Below, piece after piece: positions 47,126-55,565 of a stretch of 64,000 nt of DNA. Under the pieces are notes generated by a model. It saw only the letters and a program-made list of their open reading frames with translations, was not told the DNA's origin and made no database searches. Positions within the stretch are counted from its first letter, which is position 1. Each line of letters opens with the position of its first letter. The position numbers were made by a program, and so were the translations under genes. This DNA comes from Saprospiraceae bacterium (GTDB taxonomy: Bacteria > Bacteroidota > Bacteroidia > Chitinophagales > Saprospiraceae). Location: contig JAGFJA010000077.1 in the NCBI GenBank assembly GCA_024103005.1, forward strand, positions 17,819-81,818, written 5' to 3'.

Positions 47126-50100
47126 ATGAAAGAGTTAATTACGCATGATTCTGTAGAATCCTACTTACTACAACTACCTCAGCAAGCACTTTCGAAGGAA
47201 GATTTCTCACAAATGTGCAACACCCTGTTCCGCCATCTTCTCCACCTGATAACAGACGGATACCGAATGCCGTTCAACTCGGTTTTTTCGCAAATTGCCT
47301 TCATTGTCTCTGAGTATAAGATCAATTACAAAGTCTCCCAGGCTCTCCACTACTACAGAATCTTTCTGCTCAACGATGCGCATTCAAATCGGGATAATGA
47401 CTTACAAAATGTTCAGATCGGCATCTTGAGTATGCTCAATGACATTGCCTTTGGAAAAGTAACTTCTCTCTTGTCCACCTACCAAAAAGAAGCAAAAAAA
47501 GTAGTCAAGCCTACCCGGCTGCACACCGAAATTATACCACATGTCCGATTTTCTATTCTTGAAGATCATTTGGATGAAGGCTATTTCACCGGTTGCAGTG
47601 AGCTGGAGCCTATGGGTGAAAAAAAAGTAATTGTCCGTGAACCCAATCAGGAGCTGGTATTGAAGTCAATGTTACAAAACCTTCCCTGGTTTGAGTTGCC
47701 CGTCACCGTCATGCTGATTAATGTACGTGTCATTCAGGGTGATTATTATCCCGAATGTATCACCATCCTGCCTGATTTTCTGGTGGATGTCACTGCTATA
47801 GCCGAATGTTTTAGCCATGACGGGCACAATCACAATCTCCACTTCCTGCATAAATTAACTCCCAAATCTCCCTCTGACTCCCTGTTTATAGGGATTTGTG
47901 CCAATACTTTTTTAGACGAACTGATCACTGATTCAGAAAGTGAGTTTAAAGACTTAACCCCGCTGCTCTTCCAATCAAGTCCGCTATTTCTGGCTTCAAA
48001 GACAGATGACGAAGTCAGAGAACTGATGCAACAGGCTTATTACCACTATAACAATCTTGCTGATTTTGTGCGGTCCGATGAGGATAATCAGATTAAAAAT
48101 CTATCTTCCGCCCTTATCGAACCCAGTTATTGCAGCCCTGCCTATGGCATCCAGGGACGATTAGACCTGTTTATCGACCACCTTGACGGTCGTTCCATTA
48201 TCGAACTTAAATCAGGTAGGATATTCAAGCCCAATAATTATCAAATTAATCAAAATCACTACATTCAAACACTCCTGTATGATCTCCTTGTCAAAAAAAA
48301 TGACCGGAAAGACAAGGAAGTTAAAGCATTTATCCTATACAGCAAAATGGATATGGACCGACTGAGATATGCCCCTCCGGTACGGTCTCTCCAGACAGAA
48401 GCCATCATGGTCCGAAACAGTCTGATCGCTATAGAATATCGGCTTGCAATGATAGATGCCAATGGAAATGATCCGACCAATGTTTTTGACATTACGCGTC
48501 AGTTGATGAAAGACGGAGTTACCGGGTTTGTTGCAAGAGACCTTGAAAAGCTTAATAGGATAATAGACGGACTAAATTCACTTGAAAAGAAATATCTGAA
48601 GGCTTACATCGGTTTTGTCGCCCGCGAATACTTCAATGCCAAGGCAGGAATGATTCGAAATAACGTCTCCGACGGGCAGTCATCCCTTTGGCTGAGTAAA
48701 ACATCGGATAAGTTAAATAATCACTTCATCATGGACCGCATGCTGACGGAAAAAGTAGTCAATACGGGCAAGGACACCTTTGTCACTTTTCGCAAGTCAC
48801 AGATGACTGACCGGCTGGCAGACTTCAGGGTAGGCGATATCGTCGTCTTGTATGCTTCTGATGAAGAAGGTAATTTCCTGTGGGAAGGGCGACAACTGTT
48901 TAAGGGCACTCTAATAGCCAATCAGGAAGAAGAGGCCGTCATCAGACTCCGGGCAAAACAGAACAGAAAGGAAATCTTTCATAAGGATACTTTTTGGAAC
49001 ATTGAAAAAGACATCATCGATTCCAATTTTGGCAGTCAGTTTAAAAGTATGATGATTTGGGCATCTGCCGACAGCCACCGAAGACGGCTATTGTTGGGCA
49101 CAATTCCTCCTGCCCGTCAGGAGATAACATATAAAGTAGAAGGTTCTGACCTTTCACCTTACCACGTAGGGTTGTTGGAGCAAGCATTGTCCACCAGGGA
49201 TTATTTCCTGTTGTGGGGGCCTCCGGGGACTGGAAAGACCAGCATTATGGCAAAGAACATAATTCGTATTCTAAGCACAGAACGTGACCAAAGGCTCTTA
49301 GTGATGGCATACACCAACCGGGCTGTAGATGAATTGTGTGCAGCCATTGAGTCCATAGGGCCTGAATATAAAGAAAGATATATCCGCATCGGCTCACGAT
49401 TCAGCACGGCAGAAGCATACACAGACAACCTTTTAGATGCCAGGTTGGCAGATATTCACAATCGCAGACAATTGCTGGAGCTGTTACATTCAAGTAAGAT
49501 TGTTATCGGTACGGTGGCTTCCATCTCAGGTAAACCTGAATTGCTGGAATTATTGTCTTTTAAATGGGCCTTGATAGATGAGGCAAGTCAGATACTTGAT
49601 CCCCAGATAGTTGACCTGCTGTGTAGAGTTCCGCGGTTTATCATGATAGGTGACCATAAGCAATTACCGGCAGTTGTCACACAATCTGATAAATGGACAA
49701 CGGTTACGGATGAAGAAATGAATGAAGCAGGAATAAGCCAGTTGTCGCAATCCCTGTTTGAACGGCTGTATCTGCGTGTTGAAAAAAATGGATGGGATTG
49801 GGCTTACGGACTCATGGAACAGCAAGGCAGGATGCATCAAGACATAATGAGATTCCCTGCGAGACATTTTTACAATGACAGGCTCACAGCTATGTTTCCG
49901 TATCAGTCGGAAAAGGATTTTCTTCCAACCTGTAAAAAAGTCGGGCATTCCGGCTATAAAAATCTACTATCAAAGCAACGTGTCATATTTATTGATGTAT
50001 GCAAAAGTGAATTATCCTTCAGCAAGATGAATGATGCCGAAGCTTCCATGATTCATAGTCTGTTGCTCGATCTCCACGATTTATATAAATCAGGAGGAAG

Positions 50101-50449
50101 AAAACTGGAGGAGGCAGACATTGGTATCATCACGCCTTTCAGGGCACAGATCGTCAAGATAAAATCCTTGATTGAGGCCTTGCCTTTCAAACTAAATGTT
50201 ACGGTAGATACCGTCGAACGTTTTCAGGGCAGCTCCTTAGACATCGTATTATTATCATTGGTAGTCTCCGGTAGTTCGCAGATTTCATCTATCGTATCAA
50301 CCGGATGGGGAGGAATAGACAGAAAGATGAATGTCGCCCTCACCCGTGCCCGGGACCGCCTGATTATGGTGGGTAACAAAAAGATATTAAGTCAAATACC
50401 TTATTATTCAGACTTTGTGAAGGAATATGAAATGGTGAAGAACCGATAA
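47126..50449 (+). CDS. Dna2-like protein: PD-(D/E)XK nuclease domain fused to an SF1 DNA helicase
   Basis: 1107 aa. Residues about 335-425 form a Cas4/RecB-type nuclease core: AYGIQGRLDLFID (Asp), SIIELKSGR (Glu-x-Lys) and NHYIQTLLYDLL. A helicase of the UPF1/Dna2 branch follows, with motif I LWGPPGTGKTSIM (near 697), motif II LIDEASQILDP (near 816), GDHKQLPAVV, and the C-terminal VDTVERFQGSSLDIVLLSLV and MNVALTRARDRLIMVGN. Dna2 removes 5' flaps and resects ends. The N-terminal 330 residues match nothing I recognise. It stands alone, with no cas or restriction gene nearby, so housekeeping repair is more likely than defence. Confidence 0.88.
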   Translation: MKELITHDSVESYLLQLPQQALSKEDFSQMCNTLFRHLLHLITDGYRMPFNSVFSQIAFIVSEYKINYKVSQALHYYRIFLLNDAHSNRDNDLQNVQIGILSMLNDIAFGKVTSLLSTYQKEAKKVVKPTRLHTEIIPHVRFSILEDHLDEGYFTGCSELEPMGEKKVIVREPNQELVLKSMLQNLPWFELPVTVMLINVRVIQGDYYPECITILPDFLVDVTAIAECFSHDGHNHNLHFLHKLTPKSPSDSLFIGICANTFLDELITDSESEFKDLTPLLFQSSPLFLASKTDDEVRELMQQAYYHYNNLADFVRSDEDNQIKNLSSALIEPSYCSPAYGIQGRLDLFIDHLDGRSIIELKSGRIFKPNNYQINQNHYIQTLLYDLLVKKNDRKDKEVKAFILYSKMDMDRLRYAPPVRSLQTEAIMVRNSLIAIEYRLAMIDANGNDPTNVFDITRQLMKDGVTGFVARDLEKLNRIIDGLNSLEKKYLKAYIGFVAREYFNAKAGMIRNNVSDGQSSLWLSKTSDKLNNHFIMDRMLTEKVVNTGKDTFVTFRKSQMTDRLADFRVGDIVVLYASDEEGNFLWEGRQLFKGTLIANQEEEAVIRLRAKQNRKEIFHKDTFWNIEKDIIDSNFGSQFKSMMIWASADSHRRRLLLGTIPPARQEITYKVEGSDLSPYHVGLLEQALSTRDYFLLWGPPGTGKTSIMAKNIIRILSTERDQRLLVMAYTNRAVDELCAAIESIGPEYKERYIRIGSRFSTAEAYTDNLLDARLADIHNRRQLLELLHSSKIVIGTVASISGKPELLELLSFKWALIDEASQILDPQIVDLLCRVPRFIMIGDHKQLPAVVTQSDKWTTVTDEEMNEAGISQLSQSLFERLYLRVEKNGWDWAYGLMEQQGRMHQDIMRFPARHFYNDRLTAMFPYQSEKDFLPTCKKVGHSGYKNLLSKQRVIFIDVCKSELSFSKMNDAEASMIHSLLLDLHDLYKSGGRKLEEADIGIITPFRAQIVKIKSLIEALPFKLNVTVDTVERFQGSSLDIVLLSLVVSGSSQISSIVSTGWGGIDRKMNVALTRARDRLIMVGNKKILSQIPYYSDFVKEYEMVKNR

Positions 50450-50480
50450 CTGTTGGTTTAGAATGGTTTTTTGACTGGAA

Positions 50481-50513
50481 AAAGTGTCCAAATCGTGATA
50501 AACAGGGCACTTT
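50481..50513 (+). terminator. Terminator after the nuclease-helicase gene
   Basis: Nine-base stem AAAGTGTCC/GGGCACTTT (one wobble) with a 15-nt loop; the downstream T-run is short. Confidence 0.5.
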
Positions 50514-50641
50514 CTCTAATTAGGCAGCTAAATAATAATCCTCCTGTCAGGTACATCAATATCTCAATTTAATTTCTAAATTTTCAATTTCAAATATTCC
50601 TGTTCAGGCTTTCCAAACACCTGATTTATTGGCATTGGCAC

Positions 50642-50671
50642 TTATTACTCATCTACCTAATTGATTTTTTC
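50642..50671. repeat. Left copy of the 30-bp direct repeat flanking the small-protein island
   Basis: Begins TTATTACTCATCTA and ends ATTGATTTTTTC. It matches 52571-52600 at 28 of 30 positions in the same orientation, 1.93 kb away. Confidence 0.7.
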
Positions 50672-50910
50672 GAAAATTTTCGACATTCATTTTAAAAAGA
50701 AATGATTCTTTGATGAAGTAAATCAAATATAATAGATATAAAGCGGTGAATTCAAATTAAAATTATAAGTAACCTTTAATATAATAGCTCTAAAATACAA
50801 ATTTGTAATTCTAAATATTTAAAATATAGCATGAAGTTAGATAATATTTGACAACCGACAATGCAACAATTTTATTCAATTTTTTATAATCGGAAAAGTT
50901 TGATTACTTA
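50672..50910. other. Very AT-rich non-coding stretch at the left of the island
   Basis: No reading frame or RNA fold that I can support. Confidence 0.4.
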
Positions 50911-50941
50911 AAAAATACTGGAGAACGTAAACGCTCTCCAG
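50911..50941 (-). terminator. Terminator of the small-protein gene cluster
   Basis: Minus strand: stem CTGGAGA...TCTCCAG with a 10-nt loop, followed by TATTTTTT. It lies 72 bp after the last stop. Confidence 0.75.
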
Positions 50942-51012
50942 AACTATTTCGTTTAGTAAAAATCAATAATAGCTAAGCATATTAGAATGCTACATTAATT
51001 TTATAATTATCC

Positions 51013-51234
51013 TCATCCCCCTCCTTGTGATTTCATACAATCATCAAATGTGCTTAAAGCAATATCAACATTATGATTAAAAATTGCTATTGCTTCTGTT
51101 TTACAAAATTCGGCATACACACCATTGCAATTACTCACATTTTCATTATATTCATTTTCTGCAGCAACATAGGATAAATGGAATTCCCATACACAATCTA
51201 CAGCGAAACTATATATTAACCCAACTACCAGCAA
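51013..51234 (-). CDS. Small cysteine-containing exported protein, 5' end frameshifted
   Basis: The open frame gives 73 aa from a TTG, with four Cys (VDCVWEF, VSNCNGVYAEFCK, FDDCMKSQGGG) and a C-terminal GGG. It is not a recognised family. No ATG is in frame. However, an ATG at 51283, 9 bp after the stop of the lipoprotein gene, opens a second frame that would join this one if one A were removed from the AAAAA run near 51256. The joined product of about 88 aa starts MLLKHYSPKAKDIRFILLVV, a normal signal peptide. The gene is therefore either broken by one base or affected by a sequencing error. Confidence 0.5.
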   Translation of the reverse strand: MLVVGLIYSFAVDCVWEFHLSYVAAENEYNENVSNCNGVYAEFCKTEAIAIFNHNVDIALSTFDDCMKSQGGG

Positions 51235-51292
51235 AATAAATCTTATATCTTTAGCTTTTTGGGCTATAATGTTTTAGTAACATATTTTACAA

Positions 51293-51736
51293 TCATCTTC
51301 CTAATTTATTTAATATATTTTGAGTAGAAATTAAATCTTCTTCTTTAGTATTACCCTTATTCTCGTAGGCATATTTTACTGCTTTCTTAAAATTCTCGTC
51401 ATTTTTTAATACGGGATAAATTCTAAGTAAATTATCCTTTGATTGATTTATTTTACAATTCAAGGCAATGAGGTTTTTCACCTCAGGGGAGGACTTACTG
51501 ACATCCCAGTCACAAAAATTTTTCAAGCCATCTTTATTTAAAATATCATAATATTCCTTCTTCAGGTCCTTATCTCTAAATACCGGTAATGATTCTGCCA
51601 GCATTTGGGAGACATTTGAGATATACTCCCCAAATTCTTTGGACGAAGCAATGGATTTAATATCTGTTACATCTGCCTTTTCTGAACAAGACGCCATCAA
51701 AAAAATTAATAATGGATAAAATAAAAACTTTTTCAT
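51293..51736 (-). CDS. Hypothetical lipoprotein
   Basis: 147 aa with a clear lipoprotein signal peptide (MKKFLFYPLLIFLMASCSEK, Cys17). The mature part is polar and helical with two further Cys (KNFCDWD, ALNCKINQ). I recognise no family. It is the intact member of a minus-strand cluster of small exported proteins, 67 bp after the preceding fragment and 9 bp before the next signal-peptide ATG. An A/T-rich stretch lies directly upstream, and base composition is far lower in G+C than in the flanking helicase and ABC genes. Confidence 0.7.
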   Translation of the reverse strand: MKKFLFYPLLIFLMASCSEKADVTDIKSIASSKEFGEYISNVSQMLAESLPVFRDKDLKKEYYDILNKDGLKNFCDWDVSKSSPEVKNLIALNCKINQSKDNLLRIYPVLKNDENFKKAVKYAYENKGNTKEEDLISTQNILNKLGR

Positions 51737-51803
51737 GATATAATATTTTGTTTAAAATTATGGGTCTATCTTCATATTCAATTTATGTTGTACAATATTT
51801 TGT

Positions 51804-52154
51804 TTAATTACATCCATCACCTGTATTTCCATCTGTAGTTTGGAGACAAGTACAATATGATCCATAAGCACTATAGATACTCCCACCTGCAACCAGTCCG
51901 CATAAAAATGCACCAGTTCCATCAGTTAATGCACAACATGTAAGAAATTCAAGACTTATTGCAGTAACTGCACTTTCTAACTCATTAGTACAAGGAAGAG
52001 AATATTGAACCGGTGAACCTCCGCTTAAATTACTCTCAATATCTGATTTATAACTTATTACAGGTAAAAAAAGTTGATTTAATCTCTGAGCGATAAGTTG
52101 CTTCCTTAATGTTGTATCAGTAATTGCAATGGCATTTTTTGAAAATTCGTACAC
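51804..52154 (-). CDS. C-terminal fragment of a broken cysteine-rich lipoprotein
   Basis: 116 aa from a GTG, no signal peptide of its own. Its end is Cys-rich and glycine-rich (LEFLTCCALTDGTGAFLCG, GSYCTCLQTTDGNTGDGCN). Between this frame and the one at 52210-52449, a third frame reads NVTLEFLENNNIISVEKYKQ, with no start of its own. One-base shifts near 52215 and 52145 would join all three into one lipoprotein of about 215 aa. I read this as the distal part of a damaged gene. Family unknown. Confidence 0.5.
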   Translation of the reverse strand: MYEFSKNAIAITDTTLRKQLIAQRLNQLFLPVISYKSDIESNLSGGSPVQYSLPCTNELESAVTAISLEFLTCCALTDGTGAFLCGLVAGGSIYSAYGSYCTCLQTTDGNTGDGCN

Positions 52155-52209
52155 AATTGTTTATATTTTTCTACAGAAATAATATTATTATTTTCCAAAA
52201 ATTCAAGAG

Positions 52210-52449
52210 TTACATTAAGTAATAATCAGATTGATTATTTAAATAATAGGTAATAGTCGAATAACTTTGACTATTATTTGCAATTTTAATAAGGAACTCG
52301 TTTGTAAATTCATCAATACTTTCAAGAAATTTTTCATCTATCCCATCTCTTAAATTTAATTTCAAATTAGCACTAGGTGCCACATTTTCTTTTTGGCAAG
52401 ATAAATTAAATAATGTAATTAGTAAAATTATAAATATATTATATCGCAT
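52210..52449 (-). CDS. N-terminal fragment of the broken cysteine-rich lipoprotein
   Basis: 79 aa starting with a good lipoprotein signal (MRYNIFIILLITLFNLSCQK, Cys18), followed by a polar stretch that stops abruptly after SDYYLM. Sequence past the stop continues as plausible protein in another frame (see the fragment at 51804-52154). Taken alone it would be a tiny lipoprotein; the better reading is the 5' part of a frameshifted gene. It faces the ABC exporter operon across a 238-bp AT-rich region. Confidence 0.5.
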   Translation of the reverse strand: MRYNIFIILLITLFNLSCQKENVAPSANLKLNLRDGIDEKFLESIDEFTNEFLIKIANNSQSYSTITYYLNNQSDYYLM

Positions 52450-52570
52450 AATATTTGTTTTTTAAAACATAAATAATATTTTACTAACAATACAATAATA
52501 ATAATAATTCGTTAATCTAATATTAACATTATAGTTTTTCAATTAATATCCCTTATGCTTTTTAATAAAA

Positions 52571-52600
52571 TTATTACTCATCTATCTGATTGATTTTTTC
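52571..52600. repeat. Right copy of the 30-bp direct repeat flanking the island
   Basis: Same sequence as 50642-50671 except two transitions. It lies just upstream of the exporter promoter region. Confidence 0.7.
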
Positions 52601-52619
52601 AGAATACTTAATACATTTT

Positions 52620-52645
52620 TGTAGTATTTTTTATTTTTTACTACA
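52620..52645. promoter_or_regulatory. Candidate MarR operator in front of the exporter operon
   Basis: TGTAGTA - 12 nt of T/A - TACTACA, perfect 7-bp inverted arms, ending 11 bp before the -7 box and covering the -33 position. Confidence 0.5.
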
Positions 52646-52656
52646 TTATTATATTA

Positions 52657-52664
52657 TAACTTTG
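52657..52664 (+). promoter_or_regulatory. Exporter operon -7 box TAACTTTG
   Basis: Perfect consensus, 23 nt before the ATG at 52688. Confidence 0.6.
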
Positions 52665-52687
52665 CGGTGAATTTAATTTCACATCAA

Positions 52688-53386
52688 ATGGAAATCGTAG
52701 CCAAACTGATAAATGCCTCCAAATCATATAAAGCAGGTGATACCACCATCACCGCACTGCACGAAACATCCCTTTCATTTTACTCCAACCGGCTCACCCT
52801 TATCCTCGGTCCCTCAGGTTCGGGAAAAACAACCCTCCTATCCCTCCTTGGCTGTGTCATCTCACCCTCAACCGGTGAAGTCAACCTCCTTGGCAGAAAT
52901 ATCAATGACCTGTCAATGAATGAATTGGCAGATTTACGCCTAAACAAAATTGGTTTTGTCTTTCAGGGATTTAACCTGCTTCAACCGCTTACAGCCTTCG
53001 AAAATGTCAGAATGCCCCTTCTCCTGAAAAGGGAAAATCCCAAAGTAGCCCGGGAGAAAACAATTAAAGCCCTCGAAATGGTCGGAATGCTGGACCGGCA
53101 GAAAAACCTGCCCCGAATGCTCAGCGGTGGTCAACGCCAGCGCATTGCCATCGCCCGGGCACTGGTCACCAATCCGGAAATATTATTATGTGACGAACCA
53201 ACTGCTTCCATAGATGCACTCAGCGCTAAGAAAGTTATGGAGGAACTGAAGGTATTGGCAGATTCGGGCAAGGCAGTTATCGTCGTTACTCACGATACCA
53301 GACTTACCCGGTATGCAGACAGAATTATCTATGTCTCCGAAGGTAGATGCGATGACCGACCCTTTAATATCGAAGAATCTTTTTAA
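52688..53386 (+). CDS. ABC transporter ATP-binding protein (DevA/LolD/MacB-like)
   Basis: 232 aa from the ATG at 52688 (MEIVAKLINASKSYKAGD); a GTG at 52667 is at the transcript start and unlikely. Walker A LGPSGSGKTTLLSLLG, Q-loop VFQGFNLLQPLTAFENV, signature LSGGQRQRIAIARAL, Walker B LLCDEPTASID and switch VTHDTR are all intact. It powers the tripartite exporter encoded by the next three genes. The adaptor gene starts 10 bp after the stop, and the operon appears to run on to the MarR gene. The substrate of DevBCA-like pumps is often a lipid or peptide; here it is unknown. Confidence 0.94.
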   Translation: MEIVAKLINASKSYKAGDTTITALHETSLSFYSNRLTLILGPSGSGKTTLLSLLGCVISPSTGEVNLLGRNINDLSMNELADLRLNKIGFVFQGFNLLQPLTAFENVRMPLLLKRENPKVAREKTIKALEMVGMLDRQKNLPRMLSGGQRQRIAIARALVTNPEILLCDEPTASIDALSAKKVMEELKVLADSGKAVIVVTHDTRLTRYADRIIYVSEGRCDDRPFNIEESF

Positions 53387-53396
53387 TGAAAAAAAC

Positions 53397-54416
53397 ATGC
53401 ATATACAAATGATTCCCCACTCCCATCAACCTCATTTCGGTATCACTTTGTCAAAACAACGAAAAAGTGGAAAGCGGTTATTCATGATGTTATCTATGCT
53501 TTCCTTGGCCTTCATTGCCTGCAAGTCGGATAAAAATCAGGATTCATCCTCTGCAATCCATCCAAACACTAACAATTTAGCTGAAGTAAGCCACGTCGTA
53601 GGTATTGGAAAAGTTGAACCCCAAAATGGCATCGTCCAACTGGCAGGAGAGGTTAGCGGCATCATCCAACAGGTTTATAAAATGGATGGCGACCATGTAA
53701 ACAAAGGAGAAATAATTATCCAATTGTCCAACAATGAGCAGCAACTCAAAGTCCGGCAAATCGAGAAACAAATCAAGGCGGCACAAATTTCTGTCAAAGC
53801 CGACCAGGCTAATGTCGATGAAGCCATCATTAAATTGCAGCACAAAAAAGACCAACTTGCCACAAGCCGGAAATTACTTTCTTCAGGCGGAGAAACAAAT
53901 GACAATATTCTCCAGATGGAGACAGACAAAAATGTACTTGAAAGTCAGCTGACGCACAACAAAGCTATTGTCGATCAAGGTATGACAAATATCGAAGAAC
54001 TACAATCTCAGTTATCCATAGTAAAAGCTGACCTTGAAAAAAGGTCAATCAAGGCACCCTCTTCAGGTACCATCCTTACAATGAATGTCCATAAGGGTGA
54101 AGCGTTGAATGCCCTTGCCACCTTTGCCTCATTTGCCCCGGACGAGCCTCTGGTGGTACATGGTGAAGTTGATGAAATGTTTGCCAATAAGCTAAAAATC
54201 GGACTGAAAGTTACCATCCACAACATAGGTGACAACTCTCAGGTAGCAACAGGCAAAATCATCGCTCTGGCATCCGGACTGAACAACAAATCCCTTTTTT
54301 CCGATGAGCCCGGAGAACAACAGGACAGGAGAGTACGCAGATTTAAAGTATTGTTAGATGAGCCTCATTCTCTTTTAATCAACACCAAGGTCTCTTGCGA
54401 CATTCAATTAAAATAA
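53397..54416 (+). CDS. HlyD/DevB-type periplasmic adaptor (membrane fusion protein)
   Basis: 339 aa from the ATG at 53397; a longer frame back to 53313 overlaps the ATPase gene and is rejected. An internal start at MMLSMLSLAFIACKSDK would give a lipoprotein signal directly, so the N-terminus is not settled. Lipoyl half GIGKVEPQNGIVQLAGEVSG and VKMDGDHVNKG-like turn, an alpha-hairpin coiled coil (about residues 115-215), the second lipoyl half RSIKAPSSGTILTMNVHKGE, and a beta-barrel domain. It links the inner-membrane permease to the outer-membrane channel. The permease gene follows after 2 bp. Confidence 0.9.
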   Translation: MHIQMIPHSHQPHFGITLSKQRKSGKRLFMMLSMLSLAFIACKSDKNQDSSSAIHPNTNNLAEVSHVVGIGKVEPQNGIVQLAGEVSGIIQQVYKMDGDHVNKGEIIIQLSNNEQQLKVRQIEKQIKAAQISVKADQANVDEAIIKLQHKKDQLATSRKLLSSGGETNDNILQMETDKNVLESQLTHNKAIVDQGMTNIEELQSQLSIVKADLEKRSIKAPSSGTILTMNVHKGEALNALATFASFAPDEPLVVHGEVDEMFANKLKIGLKVTIHNIGDNSQVATGKIIALASGLNNKSLFSDEPGEQQDRRVRRFKVLLDEPHSLLINTKVSCDIQLK

Positions 54417-54418
54417 TT

Positions 54419-55555
54419 ATGTTCCGTACAGCATTCCAGTTTATTCGATATGACAGGGCGAAAAGTATAGGCATCATCGTCGGCATCGTCATTAGTACCT
54501 TTCTGATAGGTCAGCAATTGGCGACTCTCCAGTTTTTGACAAGAATCATGGTTGGATTGATGGACAATACCAATCCTAAGGCAGGTGAGATCTGGGTTAT
54601 TGACAATTCAGCCGAGAACGTCGATGTGCTTGCCCAAATAGACAACCGCTTAGTCCGGGAAATAAAGAGTATTGATGGGGTAGCCCAAACCTATCCCATC
54701 GTCATCGCCAAGGCCAAAATGATGCTGAAAAATGGGAAATCATCAGCTGTAACCCTTGTTGGAAGTGAAGCTCCATTGTTTATGGGTGGACCCAATCCTA
54801 CTAAAATAGCTCACGGCAACCTATCCGACCTTGCCAATTCCGGGATGGTCTCAGTTGAATATTTTGATGCAAAAAATTTAGACCCTTCGCTGCAGGTAGG
54901 CACTAAAGTAGAAGTCAACGGTCATAGCGCAATAATCAAGTTGGGCACCCAAAACACTCAGGCCTTTGCCACCCACTACATGTACACCAATATTGATAAT
55001 GCTCGGTTTCTGGGCAATTTCCCGCTCAATAAGGTAAGTATCATTACCGTAAAACTAAAAGACGGAGCAGATATCCGTCAGGTAACTGACCGCATCAACC
55101 GCACTTTTAGCGGCATACGGGCATGGGACATTGAAGAGCTCAAGCGGTCAACTGTCAGGAACATCCTAATAACAACCAATATGGGAATAACCTTTGGCAC
55201 CCTCGTCATATTCGCTGTTATTACAGGTTTTTTTATCATTGGTCTTACAATGTATTCTTCCGTCCTCGATCGCATCAATGACTACGGAACACTGAAAGCC
55301 ATCGGTGCCAGAAACAAGTATGTCAGGAAACTCATTCTCACCCAAGCAGTCATCTTTGCCTTGACAGGTTTTCTGCTTGCCATGATGCTGCTGATGGGGA
55401 TGAAACAGGGGATGGCAAATGCCGGTTTAATTCTGGATTTCAATCCTCCGCTATTGGGTATCCTGCTATTTATCACACTACTTATTTCTGTTGGCGGATC
55501 GTTGTTTGCTATAGGAAAAATTAATAAACTCGAACCGGCCTCCGTGTTCAGGTAA
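54419..55555 (+). CDS. DevC-like ABC transporter permease (FtsX/MacB superfamily)
   Basis: 378 aa from the ATG at 54419. One N-terminal span (GIIVGIVISTFLIGQQLATL), a periplasmic domain of about 220 residues, and three C-terminal spans with the FtsX core (VIFAVITGFFIIGLTMYSS, DYGTLKAIGARNKYVRK). This layout is that of mechanotransmission-type ABC permeases, which push substrate from the periplasm through a TolC-like duct rather than across the inner membrane. It is co-translated with the adaptor (2-bp gap). Confidence 0.92.
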   Translation: MFRTAFQFIRYDRAKSIGIIVGIVISTFLIGQQLATLQFLTRIMVGLMDNTNPKAGEIWVIDNSAENVDVLAQIDNRLVREIKSIDGVAQTYPIVIAKAKMMLKNGKSSAVTLVGSEAPLFMGGPNPTKIAHGNLSDLANSGMVSVEYFDAKNLDPSLQVGTKVEVNGHSAIIKLGTQNTQAFATHYMYTNIDNARFLGNFPLNKVSIITVKLKDGADIRQVTDRINRTFSGIRAWDIEELKRSTVRNILITTNMGITFGTLVIFAVITGFFIIGLTMYSSVLDRINDYGTLKAIGARNKYVRKLILTQAVIFALTGFLLAMMLLMGMKQGMANAGLILDFNPPLLGILLFITLLISVGGSLFAIGKINKLEPASVFR

Positions 55556-55565
55556 AATCATACAA

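Noticed and set aside
47126..50449. Cas4-like nuclease domain as part of a CRISPR system
   Set aside because: It is fused to an SF1 helicase of the Dna2 branch, and no cas genes or arrays are in the window.
51013..51234. C-terminal GGG of the small protein as a double-glycine leader of a bacteriocin
   Set aside because: The glycines are at the very end of the protein with no core peptide after them, and the nearby ABC exporter has no peptidase C39 domain.
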